Positions 35,344 to 44,449 of a stretch of 64,000 nucleotides of DNA are shown piece by piece. The stretch comes from Sphingobium sp. TKS. Its GTDB lineage: Bacteria > Pseudomonadota > Alphaproteobacteria > Sphingomonadales > Sphingomonadaceae. The translations under genes were made by a program, and so were the position numbers. The stretch is taken from assembly GCF_001563265.1 (NCBI RefSeq), contig NZ_CP005084.1, forward strand, positions 442,001 through 506,000, read 5' to 3'. Below the pieces are notes generated by a model. The model was not told where the DNA came from, searched no databases, and saw nothing but the letters and a program-made list of their open reading frames with translations. Every line of letters begins with the position of its first letter. Within the stretch, counting starts at the first letter, position 1.

Positions 35344-36734
35344 GGTGTAGGTTCGCCGGCGTAGCCTTGGCGATCTCCGGCCAAGCCGGGTTGATCATGC
35401 TGCCATGGCAGGCAACGTGATGATGGCATTATCGCTTAATCCCGAGACGCTCTCAAGTGTCATGTAGCGGGAGCGCTGGACCGCCCATTCATCATTTTGT
35501 TCGAGCAGGATAGCGCCGACGAGGCGGGTGATGGCCTCTTCATTGGGGAAGATGCCGACGACGTCGGTACGCCGCTTGATTTCGCCATTGAGCCGCTCGA
35601 TCGGATTATTGGAGTGTAATTTGGTGCGGTGTTGTGCGGGGAACGTCATGTAGGCCAGCACATCTTCCTCCGCGCTGTCCATCAGAGCAGCGAGTTTTGG
35701 CACGGTGGGGCGTAGCTGATCGGCAACGCTGCGCCACTGGGCTTTGGCGGTTTCCGGGGTGTCCTGAGCGAAGGCGGTGGCAATGAACGCCGACACGACC
35801 CGGCGACCGCTCTTGCCTGCATGGGCCAGGGCGTTGCGCATAAAATGGACGCGGCAGCGTTGCCAGGTTGCGCTGAACACTTTGGCGACGGATGCTTTGA
35901 TGCCCTCGTGAGCATCGGAGATGACCAGCTTCACGCCGCGCAAACCGCAGCGGGCAAGGCTGCGCAGGAAGTCGGTCCAGAAGACCTCGGCTTCGGAATG
36001 GCCGATCGCCATACCGAGGACTTCGCGCCGGCCGTCACTGTTGACGCCGACGGCGATGATGACGGCGACCGAGACGATTCGGCCGGCCCGCCGGACCTTT
36101 ATGTAGGTGGCGTCCATCCAGAGATAGGGCCAGTCGCCTTCGATCGGGCGATCGAGGAAGGCCTTCACACGTACATCGATCTCCTCGCACAGCCGGCTGA
36201 CCTGACTCTTCGAAATGCCGCTCATGCCCATGGCTTTGACCAGATCGTCCACCGACCGGGTCGATATGCCCTGAATATAGGCTTCCTGAATGACGGCGGT
36301 CAGGGCCTTCTCCGCTAGGCGGCGCGGTTCGAGAAAGCCGGGGAAATACGTGCCTTTGCGCAGCTTGGGGATCCGCAGCTCGACGGTGCCGGCGCGTGTC
36401 TCCCAATCCCGGTCGCGATAGCCGTTACGCTGTGCGAGACGCTCGGCATCCTTCTCGCCATAGGCAGCGCCTGTCAGGCCGCCCACTTCCAGTTCCATCA
36501 GCCGCTGCGCGGCAAAGCCGATCATGTCGCGCAGAAAATCGCCGTCCGCACTCTTCCCAACCAGGGTGTGCAGGTCCATCTTGTCAGCGGTCATCGGTGG
36601 TCTCCGTGAGTTGAGTGTTGCAACCCAAACTTACCGAAGTTCGCCGATGACCACCCGCGAAACTGACCGGCCGCTACAGCGCTTTATCGGTGAGCGCGCG
36701 TCCGGTCAGCTTCGCTACCGGCGGAAGCTACACC
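35344..36734 (-). mobile_element. IS256 family element
   Basis: Imperfect terminal inverted repeats enclose the transposase. The left end begins GGTGTAGGTTCGCCGGCGTAG at 35344; the right end, read inward from 36734, begins GGTGTAGCTTCCGCCGGTAG. The 8 bases outside each end do not match, so no target duplication is visible, perhaps because the right flank was replaced by IS1111 copy B, whose left motif starts 8 bases further on. Confidence 0.8.
35395..36594 (-). CDS. IS256 (mutator) family transposase
   Basis: 399 residues, normal for the family, starting ATG 36594. Acidic triad visible: Asp in [11 protein letters not shown], Asp in [11 protein letters not shown] and Glu in [14 protein letters not shown]; the CxxH-type motif [12 protein letters not shown] follows the second Asp. 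It is a cut-and-paste or copy-out DDE transposase. The frame is intact. It is the only gene of its element and lies downstream of the TonB receptor, in opposite orientation. Confidence 0.95.
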   Translation of the reverse strand: MTADKMDLHTLVGKSADGDFLRDMIGFAAQRLMELEVGGLTGAAYGEKDAERLAQRNGYRDRDWETRAGTVELRIPKLRKGTYFPGFLEPRRLAEKALTAVIQEAYIQGISTRSVDDLVKAMGMSGISKSQVSRLCEEIDVRVKAFLDRPIEGDWPYLWMDATYIKVRRAGRIVSVAVIIAVGVNSDGRREVLGMAIGHSEAEVFWTDFLRSLARCGLRGVKLVISDAHEGIKASVAKVFSATWQRCRVHFMRNALAHAGKSGRRVVSAFIATAFAQDTPETAKAQWRSVADQLRPTVPKLAALMDSAEEDVLAYMTFPAQHRTKLHSNNPIERLNGEIKRRTDVVGIFPNEEAITRLVGAILLEQNDEWAVQRSRYMTLESVSGLSDNAIITLPAMAA

Positions 36735-36832
36735 ACTTAGCGTAATCGCCACGCCCCATATCTCAACAACTGATGCAGAATGGGACTTCCGCTTCGACAC
36801 TTTATGCCGAAGCTTTGAACAAGGAGGATGCA

Positions 36833-37864
36833 ATGGCGGTGTTTGCAGCTCTGGATGTGTCGCAGGATCAGACGGCGATTTGCTTGGTGGACCAGGACGG
36901 CGCGATGCTGGCGGAGGCCAAGGTGCCGACCTGCCCGGAGGCGATTGCCAATTGGCTCGCGGAGCGATCAGATGGCCTTGAGCGGGTCGGCATGGAAACT
37001 GGCCCTCTGGCTGTCTGGCTTTGGAACGAATTGGTGGCGCGAGAGGTGCCGATCATCTGTCTGGACGCGCGCCATGCCAACGGTGTGTTGAAAATGATGC
37101 CCAACAAGACCGATCGTCATGATGCCCGTGGTCTGGCCCAGATCGTACGGACCGGCTGGTTCAAGGCTGTGCAGATCAAGAGCCACGACGCCTACGTCAA
37201 TCGGGCGATGCTGACAGCCCGGGAAGCGTTCGTCGGAATGCGGGTTCGGCTGGAGAACGAGGTCCGGGGGCTTTTGAAGACCTTTGGTGTTATGTTTGGC
37301 AAGCGTGTCGGTGGATTCAAGCGTCGGGCCGACGAAATCATCGCCAAGGAACTGCTGGTTGCCCCAGAACTCATCCCGATTTTTAAAACGCTGATACAGG
37401 CTCGCCGCGACATTCTGTCTCACATAGCAACACTCGACAAGCGGATCAGGGCGATCGCCAAGCGGCATGCGACGGTCAGATTGTTAATGACCGCCCCCGG
37501 TGTAGGACCGATCACAGCGATGTCCGTAGTAGCAGCCTTCGATGATGCCGCCCGGTTCCGACGGTCGTCCGGCGCCGGTGCCTACCTCGGGCTGACGCCA
37601 AGGCGCTACGAGTCTGGCGAGATTAGCCGGAACGGTCGCATCTCGAAACGCGGGGATGGGTTCACGCGGAAATGCCTGTTCGAGGCGGCGAATGCGATCG
37701 TCTGTCGGGACCTTGGTGGCCCACGCCTACGCAGCTGGGCCAAAGCTATCGCCGAAAGAACAGGACCCCGGAAAGCCAAGGTGGCTCTGGCGCGGAAACT
37801 TGCTGTAACATTGCATGCGATGTGGCGCACTAACACGCCCTTCCGGGAGCCGGCGATGGCATAG
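36833..37864 (+). CDS. IS110/IS1111 family transposase (copy B)
   Basis: 343 residues from ATG 36833 with AAGGAGGA immediately upstream; a start 60 bases earlier lacks one. DEDD domain: FAALDVSQDQ, VGMETGPLAVWLW, NKTDRHDARGLAQ. The C-terminal Transposase_20 domain carries TAPGVGPITAMS and GLTPRRYESGEISRNGRISK. It is less similar to copies A and C than those are to each other. The frame is intact, so the element may be active. Confidence 0.93.
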   Translation: MAVFAALDVSQDQTAICLVDQDGAMLAEAKVPTCPEAIANWLAERSDGLERVGMETGPLAVWLWNELVAREVPIICLDARHANGVLKMMPNKTDRHDARGLAQIVRTGWFKAVQIKSHDAYVNRAMLTAREAFVGMRVRLENEVRGLLKTFGVMFGKRVGGFKRRADEIIAKELLVAPELIPIFKTLIQARRDILSHIATLDKRIRAIAKRHATVRLLMTAPGVGPITAMSVVAAFDDAARFRRSSGAGAYLGLTPRRYESGEISRNGRISKRGDGFTRKCLFEAANAIVCRDLGGPRLRSWAKAIAERTGPRKAKVALARKLAVTLHAMWRTNTPFREPAMA

Positions 37865-37879
37865 ATCTCGCAACTGAAA

Positions 37880-38080
37880 CGACACTGATCATCAGCACAA
37901 CGGAATGCGTCCAGCCGGGACGCGCGGCGAGGGTGAGATCGCTCCCAGGTTAGCGGCAATGACCGCGCACACCACTTCGATCCACCCGACCTGGAACGCA
38001 AACGTGCGGCACCCGACGCGGTGACCGCGGAGAGAACCCAAGAGCCCGGCACGCAGGATGGATCGCTGAGAGATCAGCAC
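37880..38080 (+). ncRNA. Candidate IS1111 guide RNA region, copy B
   Basis: The right non-coding end contains the hairpin GCGTCC-AGCCG-GGACGC (37907-37923), matching the second hairpin of copies A and C with the same NGCCG loop type, and a conserved tail (GACCGCGGAGAGAACCCAAG near 38024 compared with GACCGCGAAGACAACCCTGC in copy C). Confidence 0.45.
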
Positions 38081-38107
38081 TTGACCAAGGCGATTAGAGA
38101 ACCTCCC

Positions 38108-38307
38108 GGGACACAACCCAGGGAGCGGCAGTTAGCTGGCTGCCTTCTCCAAAGCCGACAGTCGCGAATGTTCTAATTGATATTCGCATCGCGATTCCTG
38201 TTTATCCGTGCCCGATTTCCAAATGTTGTCTTCGAGGTCGTCGGACGGCTGGGAGAGCCTTTCGTCCGGGCATGGCTGATCGGGATCGGGAGCGACGGGT
38301 CAGACCC
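38108..38307. other. Gene-free stretch between IS copy B and IS110 relic
   Basis: 200 bases with no recognisable gene. It would include the right end of the degraded minus-strand IS110 element. A half-matching CTAAT-TGAT-ATTCG occurs at 38173-38186. Confidence 0.4.
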
Positions 38308-38540
38308 AGCGGCACTCGGTCTCGTTCAACCAAACGGAATACAGTAATGCAGCCAGCTTACGAGCAACCGCGACCTTGGCCCGCCGTGGACCTTTGGCTT
38401 CGGCTATTTTCCTGCCCCAACTCTGAATCGCACAGGGTCTTTTGACCCGGGTTAAGATGATGTTGGCTGCCCCGTACAGCGATCGCCGGCCCTGGAGATA
38501 TGCCCCTGCGTATCGGGTTCACCTGACTGACTTCGGCGTG
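38308..38540 (-). pseudogene. IS110 family transposase, C-terminal relic with frameshift
   Basis: On the minus strand the text QSGEPDTQGHISRAGDRC, then after a one-base frame change GAANIILTRVKRPCAIQSW, GRKIAEAKGPRRAKVAVARK and LAALLYSVWLNETECRWV followed by a stop, gives the C-terminal 75 residues of an IS110 transposase. The N-terminal two thirds are gone and the frame is broken near 38485. It ends next to the IS630 relic. Confidence 0.75.
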
Positions 38541-38599
38541 GAACGAGGCCAGCATAGGCGCCAGCATCTTCGCTCTGGCCGGGAGTTTATCTGTTTCCT

Positions 38600-38960
38600 C
38601 AACCATAGCGAGCGCGCAGTGCTAGCGGACAAGAGGATCTACGTGATCCTCGACAACTATGCGGCCCACAAGAAGGACAAGGTCCAGCAATGGCTCGCCC
38701 GCCATCCGCATTGGACCTTCCATTGCACGCGGACCTCCTGCTCCTGACTCACTGCCGTATAGGGCTGCTTCGCCAAGCTGACCCGGCGCCGGCTCAAGAA
38801 TGGCGTCTTCCATTCCCTCGGCGATCTCCAGGCCGCCCTCAACCGCTTCATCCGCGAATACAACACCGCCGACCTCAAGCCTTTCATCTGGAAAGACGAG
38901 CCCGATGATATCATTGCAGCACGAAACGGTGGGTTCCAAACGTCGGAATCAATCCATTAG
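38600..38960 (+). pseudogene. IS630 family transposase, C-terminal relic with frameshift
   Basis: Text LADKRIYVILDNYAAHKKDK, VQQWLARHPHWTFHCT (catalytic Asp in LDNYAAHK) continues after a frame change near 38745 as AKLTRRRLKNGVFHSL, GDLQAALNRFIREYN, ending ESIH and a stop at 38958-38960. This is the DDE C-terminal half of an IS630-type transposase; the rest is lost. The break falls at the TSCSWLN-type motif, where the catalytic Glu region begins. Confidence 0.8.
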
Positions 38961-39126
38961 GGCTAATCAACATTCAGATCATGACGTGCCAAAAATGGTG
39001 GTTTTTCGTGACCCTTGAAGCGAGTCACGGGCCTCGCTTCAACGCAGCGTACTAAAAGTACGTGAGCACCGGAGCACGGAAAAGCGCCATTTGCAGGCCG
39101 TCAGGGCTGAATGTCGATTGGCCCTA
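38958..39126. mobile_element. MITE-like element, 169 bp, 20-bp inverted repeats
   Basis: It starts TAGGGCTAATCAACATTCAG and ends with the inverted form of TAGGGCCAATCGACATTCAG, 18 of 20 matching, each including a terminal TA. TA ends point to IS630/Tc1-type mobilisation. It has no coding capacity. Internal palindromes include TTGAAGCGAG/CTCGCTTCAA and CGTAC/GTACG. Its first three bases form the stop codon of the IS630 relic. Confidence 0.6.
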
Positions 39127-39326
39127 GGATCGGATATTTGCTAGTGACCTTGATGAATCTGAAGTTCGTTCAACCCCTACCCAACAGTGTATGATCGTCG
39201 ACGTCCGGCTCGATCTCAGCGGAAAATGATGGAGGGGCGGCCGCCAGGTTTCCCCTGTGCAGCCGCCCATTTGCGAGGGTGGAGGGCGCGGCGGCGGAAC
39301 CGTCGCGCCCGCCGGTCAGCCGTGGT
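39127..39326. other. Gene-free stretch before thiolase 2 (3' side)
   Basis: 200 bases with no recognisable gene; it lies 3' of the thiolase operon and should hold its terminator, but no clear hairpin with a T tract was found. Confidence 0.35.
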
Positions 39327-40505
39327 TCACACCCGTTCCCAGATGGCGGCGATGCCCTGGCCGCCGCCGATGCACATCGTCGTCAGGCCAAGACGCCCCC
39401 CGGTGCGCTGCAATTCATAGATCAGCTTGGTCGTGATGATCGCGCCCGTCGCGCCGACCGGATGGCCGAGGGAAATGCCGCTGCCATTGGGATTGACCTT
39501 CGCCGGATCGAAACCCAGTTCCCGCGCGACGGCGCAGGCCTGCGCCGCGAAGGCTTCGTTGGATTCGATCACGTCGAGATCAGCGACGCTCAGCCCCGCC
39601 CGCTCCAGCGCCTTGCGCGTCGCAGGCACCGGCCCGATGCCCATATAGGCGGGGTCGACGCCTGCATGGCCATAGGCGACCAGCCGCGCCAGGGGCTTCA
39701 ACCCCTGCGCCTTCACCGCTTCCCCGCTCGCCAGCACGACCGCCGCCGCCCCGTCGTTGATGCCCGAGGCATTGCCCGCCGTCACCGTGCCGTCCTTCTG
39801 GAAGACGGGCTTGAGCTTGCCGAAATCCTCCGCCGCCGCATCGGTCCGGACGAATTCGTCGGTGTCGAACGGCACCGGCTTGCGCCGCACCAACACCTCG
39901 ACCGGCACGATCTGATCCTTGAAATAGCCCTGAGCGATGGCGTTGGCCGCCCGCTTCTGGCTTTCAAAGGCGAGCGCGTCCTGATCTTCCCGCGAAATGC
40001 CGTAGCGCGCCGCGACATTTTCCGCCGTCACGCCCATATGAATGCCCTGGAACGGATCGCTCAGCGCTCCGATCAGGCCATCCTGCACGACCGCATCGCC
40101 CATCTTCTGGCCCCAGCGGGCGGCAGGCAGGAAATAAGGCGCGCGGCTCATGATCTCCGCGCCCGCGCCCAGCGCGATCTCGCAATCGCCCAGCAGGATC
40201 GACTGCGCGGCAGCGATGATCGCTTGCAGGCCCGATCCGCAAAGCCGGTTCACGCTATGCGCCGGGCTTTCCTGCGGCACGCCCGCGCCGATGGCGGCGA
40301 TGCGCGCGGCATAGGCGTCCCTGGGCTCGCAAGGGATCACATTGCCCAGCACGACATTGCCGATTTGGCTCCCGTCGATGCCCGCCCGCCCGATCGCGGC
40401 TTTCGCCACATGGGCGGCCAGTTCGCCCGGCTTCTGATCCTTGAGCGAGCCGCCGAAGCTGCCGATGGCGGTCCGTGCCGCCGACACCAGAAATACGTCC
40501 GTCAT
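39327..40505 (-). CDS. Acetyl-CoA C-acyltransferase (thiolase) 2
   Basis: 392 residues from ATG 40505, with AGAGGAAG upstream. Cys89 in NRLCGSGLQAI, SLGHPVGATG and TMCIGGGQG as in thiolase 1, of which it is a close paralogue. It is the last gene of the operon acyl-CoA dehydrogenase - FadJ-like - thiolase; its start is 15 bases after the FadJ-like stop. This is a complete beta-oxidation set, so the gene should serve side-chain or ring-opened acid degradation to acetyl-CoA. Confidence 0.95.
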   Translation of the reverse strand: MTDVFLVSAARTAIGSFGGSLKDQKPGELAAHVAKAAIGRAGIDGSQIGNVVLGNVIPCEPRDAYAARIAAIGAGVPQESPAHSVNRLCGSGLQAIIAAAQSILLGDCEIALGAGAEIMSRAPYFLPAARWGQKMGDAVVQDGLIGALSDPFQGIHMGVTAENVAARYGISREDQDALAFESQKRAANAIAQGYFKDQIVPVEVLVRRKPVPFDTDEFVRTDAAAEDFGKLKPVFQKDGTVTAGNASGINDGAAAVVLASGEAVKAQGLKPLARLVAYGHAGVDPAYMGIGPVPATRKALERAGLSVADLDVIESNEAFAAQACAVARELGFDPAKVNPNGSGISLGHPVGATGAIITTKLIYELQRTGGRLGLTTMCIGGGQGIAAIWERV

Positions 40506-40519
40506 CTTCCTCTTCTCCA

Positions 40520-42595
40520 TTAACCTTGAATATTGAGATCTTCGAACCGCCCGCCTTTTGCGGCGAGTTGTTCGATCAGCGGCGCGGGCGTCCAGGCCCA
40601 GCCGTTACGACCGGCGGCCAGAGTGCGAAGCCGGTCAAGCATAGCGGGCAAGCCCATCAGATCGGCCTGGAACATCGGCCCGCCCCGCTCACGGCCAAAG
40701 CCGTAGCCATGGAGGTAGATCATATCGACATCGACCGGACGATAGGCGATCCCATCGCCCACGATCCGCGCCCCTTCATTGATCAGCGCCAGCAGACAGC
40801 GGCTGACGATTTCCTCATCGCTGATGGCGCGCCGGGTCAGGCCGATCTCCGCCGAATAATCCTCGATCAGCTTGGTGATCTCCGGGTCGGGCTCCGCCGT
40901 CCGGCCATCGGGATAGACATAGATGCCCTTGCCCGTCTTTTGCCCGAAACGGCTGAGCTCGCAGATACGGTCGATCACGCCCGAATAGGGACGGTCGGGC
41001 TGTTCCACGGCGCGGCGCTTGCGGATCGCCCAGCCGATATCCTGTCCGGCCAGATCCATCGTCCGGCACGGTCCCATCGCCATGCCCCAGCGCTCCATCG
41101 CGGCATCGATCTGCTGTGGCAGCGCGCCTTCCTCCAGCATGAACCAGACCTGGCGCAGATATTCCTCGAACATGCGATTGCCGATGAAGCCGTCGCACAC
41201 GCCCGATACGACGCTGACCTTGCCGACGCGCTTGCCGAACGCCATCGCCGTCGCCAGCACGTCCGGCGCGGTTTCCCGACCCCGCACCACTTCCAGCAGC
41301 CGCATGATATTGGCGGGCGAGAAGAAATGCAGGCCCACCACCCGCGAGGGATCGGCTACCAGCGCCGCGATCGCATCCAGGTCGAGCGTCGACGTATTGC
41401 TCGCCAATATCGCATCCGGCCGGGTGATTGCATCGAGCGCAGAAAAGACCTGCTTCTTGACGCCCATATCCTCGAACACCGCCTCGATCACCAGATCGGC
41501 GTCGCTGAGCGCATCCAGTTCCGTCGCGGGGGTGAAGGCGGCGATGCGCGCATCGGCCACGGCCTGATCGATCCGGCCCTTTTCCACGTCGCGTTGGATC
41601 GTCTTGCGGATGCTGGCTTCCGCCTTGGCCAGCGCGTCGGCGCGCAGTTCGACCATCGTCACAGGTACGCCGGCATTCAGCAAAGCAAGGGTGATGCCGG
41701 TGCCCATCAGCCCGCCGCCGATCACCCCGACATGCCGCACCTCACGTGGCCGGACATCGCCCGACAACCCCGGAATGCGCGCCACCGTCCGCTCCCCGAA
41801 AAAGGCATGGCGCAAACCACGCGACGCCTCGGAGCGCATCAGTTCCCCGAACAGCTCCGCTTCCAAGGCAAGGCCAGCGGCCAGATCATCCGACAGCGCA
41901 GCCACGCAATCGATGATCCGGGTCGGCGCCTGGCTCAAGCCGCCGCGCAGCTTCGCGCGCCGCCCCTCGATCGCCTCCCCAAGATCGGCAGGAACCGGCA
42001 AAGCACCCGTCCGGCGCAGCGGCGGGGCATTGCGCGCCACCTCCAGCGCCGCTTCCACCACATCGCCGTCCACCAGTTGATCGACCAAGCCGAGCGACAA
42101 CGCCCGCTCCGCCGTCACGGGCTTGCCCGACAGCATCATGTCGAGCGCCGCTCCAGCGCCGATCAGCCGCGCCAGCCTCTGCGTGCCGCCCGCGCCCGGC
42201 AACAGGCCCAGCATCACTTCAGGCAAGCCCAGACGGCTTCCCGCCTGCGCGATGCGGACATGGCCCGCCATCGCCAGTTCCAGACCACCACCCAGCGCCA
42301 TGCCGTGGATCGCCATGATCACCGGCTTGCCGGAATCCTCGACCGCGGCGATCAGGTCGCGCAAGAGGCCGATCTGCGCCGGGTCGCCATCGAAATCGCT
42401 GATGTCCGCGCCGCCGCAGAACATCCGGCCAGCGCCGGTGACAACGATCGTCCGGCAGGCGGGATCGCTGACCGCCAGCCTGACCTTCGCCATAATGTCT
42501 CCGACAAAGCCATTGCCGACGGACAGGGCGTTTACCGGCCCGTTGGACAGGCGCAGCAATATAGTCGCGCCCTCATGAATAACCTCGACAGCCAT
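40520..42595 (-). CDS. Bifunctional enoyl-CoA hydratase / 3-hydroxyacyl-CoA dehydrogenase (FadB/FadJ type)
   Basis: 691 residues from ATG 42595 (AAAGGG upstream). Residues 1-190 are a crotonase domain (MFCGGADISDF, HGMALGGGLELAMAGH, LGLPEVMLGLLPGAGG with the catalytic Glu). From about 290 a dehydrogenase domain follows: NAD motif VGVIGGGLMGTGI, ASNTSTLDLDAIA, GLHFFSPANIMRLLEVVRG with the catalytic His. It hydrates enoyl-CoA and oxidises the 3-hydroxyacyl-CoA to the ketoacyl-CoA. It lies between the acyl-CoA dehydrogenase (14 bases) and the thiolase. It is shorter than E. coli FadB and lacks an evident isomerase extension. Confidence 0.95.
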   Translation of the reverse strand: MAVEVIHEGATILLRLSNGPVNALSVGNGFVGDIMAKVRLAVSDPACRTIVVTGAGRMFCGGADISDFDGDPAQIGLLRDLIAAVEDSGKPVIMAIHGMALGGGLELAMAGHVRIAQAGSRLGLPEVMLGLLPGAGGTQRLARLIGAGAALDMMLSGKPVTAERALSLGLVDQLVDGDVVEAALEVARNAPPLRRTGALPVPADLGEAIEGRRAKLRGGLSQAPTRIIDCVAALSDDLAAGLALEAELFGELMRSEASRGLRHAFFGERTVARIPGLSGDVRPREVRHVGVIGGGLMGTGITLALLNAGVPVTMVELRADALAKAEASIRKTIQRDVEKGRIDQAVADARIAAFTPATELDALSDADLVIEAVFEDMGVKKQVFSALDAITRPDAILASNTSTLDLDAIAALVADPSRVVGLHFFSPANIMRLLEVVRGRETAPDVLATAMAFGKRVGKVSVVSGVCDGFIGNRMFEEYLRQVWFMLEEGALPQQIDAAMERWGMAMGPCRTMDLAGQDIGWAIRKRRAVEQPDRPYSGVIDRICELSRFGQKTGKGIYVYPDGRTAEPDPEITKLIEDYSAEIGLTRRAISDEEIVSRCLLALINEGARIVGDGIAYRPVDVDMIYLHGYGFGRERGGPMFQADLMGLPAMLDRLRTLAAGRNGWAWTPAPLIEQLAAKGGRFEDLNIQG

Positions 42596-42609
42596 GCTAT
42601 CCCTTTCGC

Positions 42610-44343
42610 TCAGAAGGCGTCGGCGCCAAGCGCCATGATCGTGGCTTCACCTGCCGCGATGCTGCCCGCCAGACCCTGTGCCTGCGGCAACATCCGTTGA
42701 GCGAAAAAGTCGGCAACAGCGCGCTTGGCCTCATGCAGCGGCGTATCCGCATTGGCGGCGACAGCCATGCGCGTCCACATCCAGCCCATGGAAACCAGCG
42801 CGAAGAGGCGCAGATAATCGACCGCCGCCGCGCCCGCCGCTTCCACGCCCGCGCCCCGCAGCGAAGCTGTCACGCCGCGCAGCAAGGTGAGGGCTTCGCC
42901 CGTCCTTTCCGCGATGGACAAGCCTTCCGCCGCCTTCAATTCTTCCGCGACAAGCGCGAAAAAGCCGTCGACCACCGCGCCGCCCGCCATGGAGAGCTTG
43001 CGCCCGACCAGGTCCATGGCCTGCACGCCATTGGTGCCCTCATAGATCTGGGCGATGCGCGCATCGCGGACATATTGCTCCATGCCCCATTCGCGGATGT
43101 AGCCGTGGCCGCCGAACACTTGCTGCGCCTGCACCGCGCTTTCGAAGCCATAATCCGTGAAGGCCGCCTTCACCACCGGGGTCAGCAGGGCGACCAGCGC
43201 ATCGGCCTTGGCCCGCTCGGCCGCGTCGGCATGGTGATGCGCCCGGTCGAGCTGCAACGCCGTCCAACCTGCGAGAGCGCGCCCGGCCTCCACGAAAGCG
43301 CGGATATGGAGCAGCATCCGCCGCACATCGGCATGCTCGATGATCGCCACCGGACCCCGCGCGCCATCGGCGCTGCGCCCCTGGAGCCGCTCCTTCGCAT
43401 AGCCGGCTGCCTGCTGGTAGGAGGCGCCGGCAATGCCCAGACCCTGAATGCCGACCATCAGCCGCTCGGCGTTCATCATGGTGAACATGGCGGCCAGACC
43501 CTTGTTCGGTTCCCCCACCAGCCAGCCGGTCGCGCCGTCATAGTTCATCACGCAGGTCGGCTGGGCATGAATGCCCATCTTCTTTTCCAGCGCCCCGACC
43601 GACATGGCATTGCGGATCGTGAAGCCGCCGTCCGCATCGGGCAGATATTTGGGCACCAGGAACAGGCTGATCCCCTTCACGCCCGCTGGGGCATCGGGCA
43701 GGCGCGCCAGCACCAGATGAACGATATTGCCGCCGAAATCATGGTCGCCCGAGGAAATGAAGATCTTTTGCCCGGTGACGGCATAGCCGCCGTCGGCATC
43801 CGGAACCGCCTTGGTCTTGAGCAGGGCAAGGTCCGTGCCCGCGCCGCTTTCGGTCAGCGCCATGGCGCCGGTCCATTCGCCGCTCACCATGCGCGGGAGG
43901 TAGGTGGCCTTCAACCGATCGCTGGCATGGGCCATGATCGCCTCGCACGCGCCACGTGTCAGGCCGGGGAACAAGCCAAAGGACAGATTCGCCGCCGACA
44001 GCATCTCGTCAAGCCAGAGCTGGAGGATGAAGGGCAAGCCCTGCCCGCCATATTCCGGGTCCGCCGAGAGCGAAGCCCAGCCTGCGGCCACAAAATCGCG
44101 CCAGGCTTCGGCAAAGCCCTCCGGTGTCCGCACCTCGCCGTCGACGAGGCGACTCCCTTCTTCATCGCCATGACGGTTGATCGGGTGCAGCCGCTCCGCG
44201 CACATGCGCCCCGCTTCTTCCAGCACCGCCGCCGCCAGGTCCGCATCGACCTCCTTGCCCGTCTCCGCCATCGCCCGGTCGAAGCCGAGCACCTCGGTCA
44301 ACAGGAAGCGGTAATCATCGATCGGCGGAACATAGCTGAACAT
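42610..44343 (-). CDS. Acyl-CoA dehydrogenase, long form (about 580 residues)
   Basis: 577 residues from ATG 44343, with GGAGGAG upstream. ACAD domain order: N-terminal extension, FAD/substrate motifs MALTESGAGTDLALLKTKA and GYAVTGQKIFISSGDHD, then VFGGHGYIREWGMEQYVRDA, QIYEGTNGVQAMDLVGRK near residue 430. The extra C-terminal region marks the long acyl-CoA dehydrogenase group (as in AidB-unrelated FadE5-type enzymes). It introduces the alpha-beta double bond. First gene of the beta-oxidation operon. No CTAAT box is upstream, so control may differ from the core. Confidence 0.93.
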   Translation of the reverse strand: MFSYVPPIDDYRFLLTEVLGFDRAMAETGKEVDADLAAAVLEEAGRMCAERLHPINRHGDEEGSRLVDGEVRTPEGFAEAWRDFVAAGWASLSADPEYGGQGLPFILQLWLDEMLSAANLSFGLFPGLTRGACEAIMAHASDRLKATYLPRMVSGEWTGAMALTESGAGTDLALLKTKAVPDADGGYAVTGQKIFISSGDHDFGGNIVHLVLARLPDAPAGVKGISLFLVPKYLPDADGGFTIRNAMSVGALEKKMGIHAQPTCVMNYDGATGWLVGEPNKGLAAMFTMMNAERLMVGIQGLGIAGASYQQAAGYAKERLQGRSADGARGPVAIIEHADVRRMLLHIRAFVEAGRALAGWTALQLDRAHHHADAAERAKADALVALLTPVVKAAFTDYGFESAVQAQQVFGGHGYIREWGMEQYVRDARIAQIYEGTNGVQAMDLVGRKLSMAGGAVVDGFFALVAEELKAAEGLSIAERTGEALTLLRGVTASLRGAGVEAAGAAAVDYLRLFALVSMGWMWTRMAVAANADTPLHEAKRAVADFFAQRMLPQAQGLAGSIAAGEATIMALGADAF

Positions 44344-44449
44344 CGGGACTCCTCCTCAAAGCGCGGCGCCCTGCTATACCAAACATCTGTTACAGTCAAT
44401 TGCGCAGGGATGCGCGCGGCATCCGTCTGCCGCCACCGCAATCCGTCAG

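Larger units (their letters stand above)
36742..38107 (+). mobile_element. IS110 family element, IS1111-like, copy B
   Basis: It has the left motif GTAATCGC (36742-36749) and the right motif TTGAC (38081-38085) plus GCGATTAG (38090-38097), as in copies A and C, although its transposase belongs to another subgroup. About 91 bases precede the gene and 240 follow it. The edges are estimated from the shared motifs. Confidence 0.7.

Noticed and set aside
40475..42700. A plus-strand open frame of 741 codons
   Set aside because: It is antisense to the FadJ-like gene; no recognisable motif.
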